From the NCBI GenBank assembly GCA_003509845.1, contig DOMR01000164.1, forward strand, positions 1 to 5,729: a DNA stretch of 5,729 nucleotides, in the 5' to 3' direction. The notes below the pieces were generated by a model. The model was not told the DNA's origin, did not search any database, and saw only the letters and a program-made list of their open reading frames with translations. The stretch comes from Chitinophagaceae bacterium (GTDB lineage Bacteria; Bacteroidota; Bacteroidia; Chitinophagales; Chitinophagaceae). The position numbers were made by a program, and so were the translations under genes. Positions 5,695 to 5,729 of this stretch are shown one piece after another (the first letter of the stretch is position 1; the number at the start of each line of letters is the position of its first letter).

Positions 5695-5729
5695 ATGAAA
5701 AACACTTTATGCATTGTTGCACTGTCCTT
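5695..5729 (+). CDS. Start of a probably exported protein, cut by the window end
   Basis: An ATG at 5695 opens a frame reading MKNTLCIVALS, which looks like the beginning of a signal peptide: a lysine near the start, then hydrophobic residues. It lies 54 bases after the msrA stop on the same strand with no terminator seen between them, so the two may be co-transcribed. Too little is present to name the product. Confidence 0.5.
   Translation, partial: MKNTLCIVALS

Overview
The window looks like chromosomal DNA from a low-G+C member of the Bacteroidota, possibly a Chitinophagaceae-like relative. The family-level guess is inference. The evidence is the lack of Shine-Dalgarno sequences before the genes, TAnnTTTG-like -7 elements close to several start codons, a tRNA without an encoded CCA, lipoprotein signal peptides, and the Bacteroidota-type sequences of the DUF4160, MsrA and MutS2 proteins. 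No phage, transposase, CRISPR or rRNA gene is visible.

Left part (1-633): a tRNA-Ser(UGA) gene ends in a strong intrinsic terminator. About 420 bases of non-coding DNA follow, packed with secondary structure. First comes a roughly 148-bp imperfect inverted repeat (120-267) whose ends are perfect 15-bp inverted copies and whose two arms each carry a small nested hairpin. Then comes an A-B-A-B array of four GC-rich hairpins about 54-61 bp apart (304-510). This is the most unusual part of the window. It resembles REP/MITE-like repeats, but I cannot assign it to a named family.

Middle left (634-1124): two very A+T-rich genes overlap by one base (TAATG) and encode a DUF4160 and a DUF2442 protein, a known small-gene pair of toxin-antitoxin-like layout. 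Their base composition is clearly lower in G+C than that of the genes to their right, so the repeats plus this pair look like an accessory insert next to a tRNA gene.

Right part (1165-5729): ordinary chromosomal genes. On the minus strand, in order of transcription, are mutS2 (4904-2799), a small unknown lipoprotein (2686-2111) and a pirin-family cupin (2037-1165). A probable terminator lies between the lipoprotein and pirin genes. The MutS2 ends after its KOW-like segment and has no C-terminal Smr nuclease domain. Divergent from mutS2 is an msrA gene whose product carries a lipoprotein signal peptide, followed by the first codons of another probably exported protein cut by the window end.

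The pirin, MutS2 and MsrA genes are plausible stress or genome-maintenance functions, but nothing in the sequence shows that they work together. For four genes the longest open frame begins at a TTG. In each case I moved the start to an internal ATG that fits the family or the signal peptide better.
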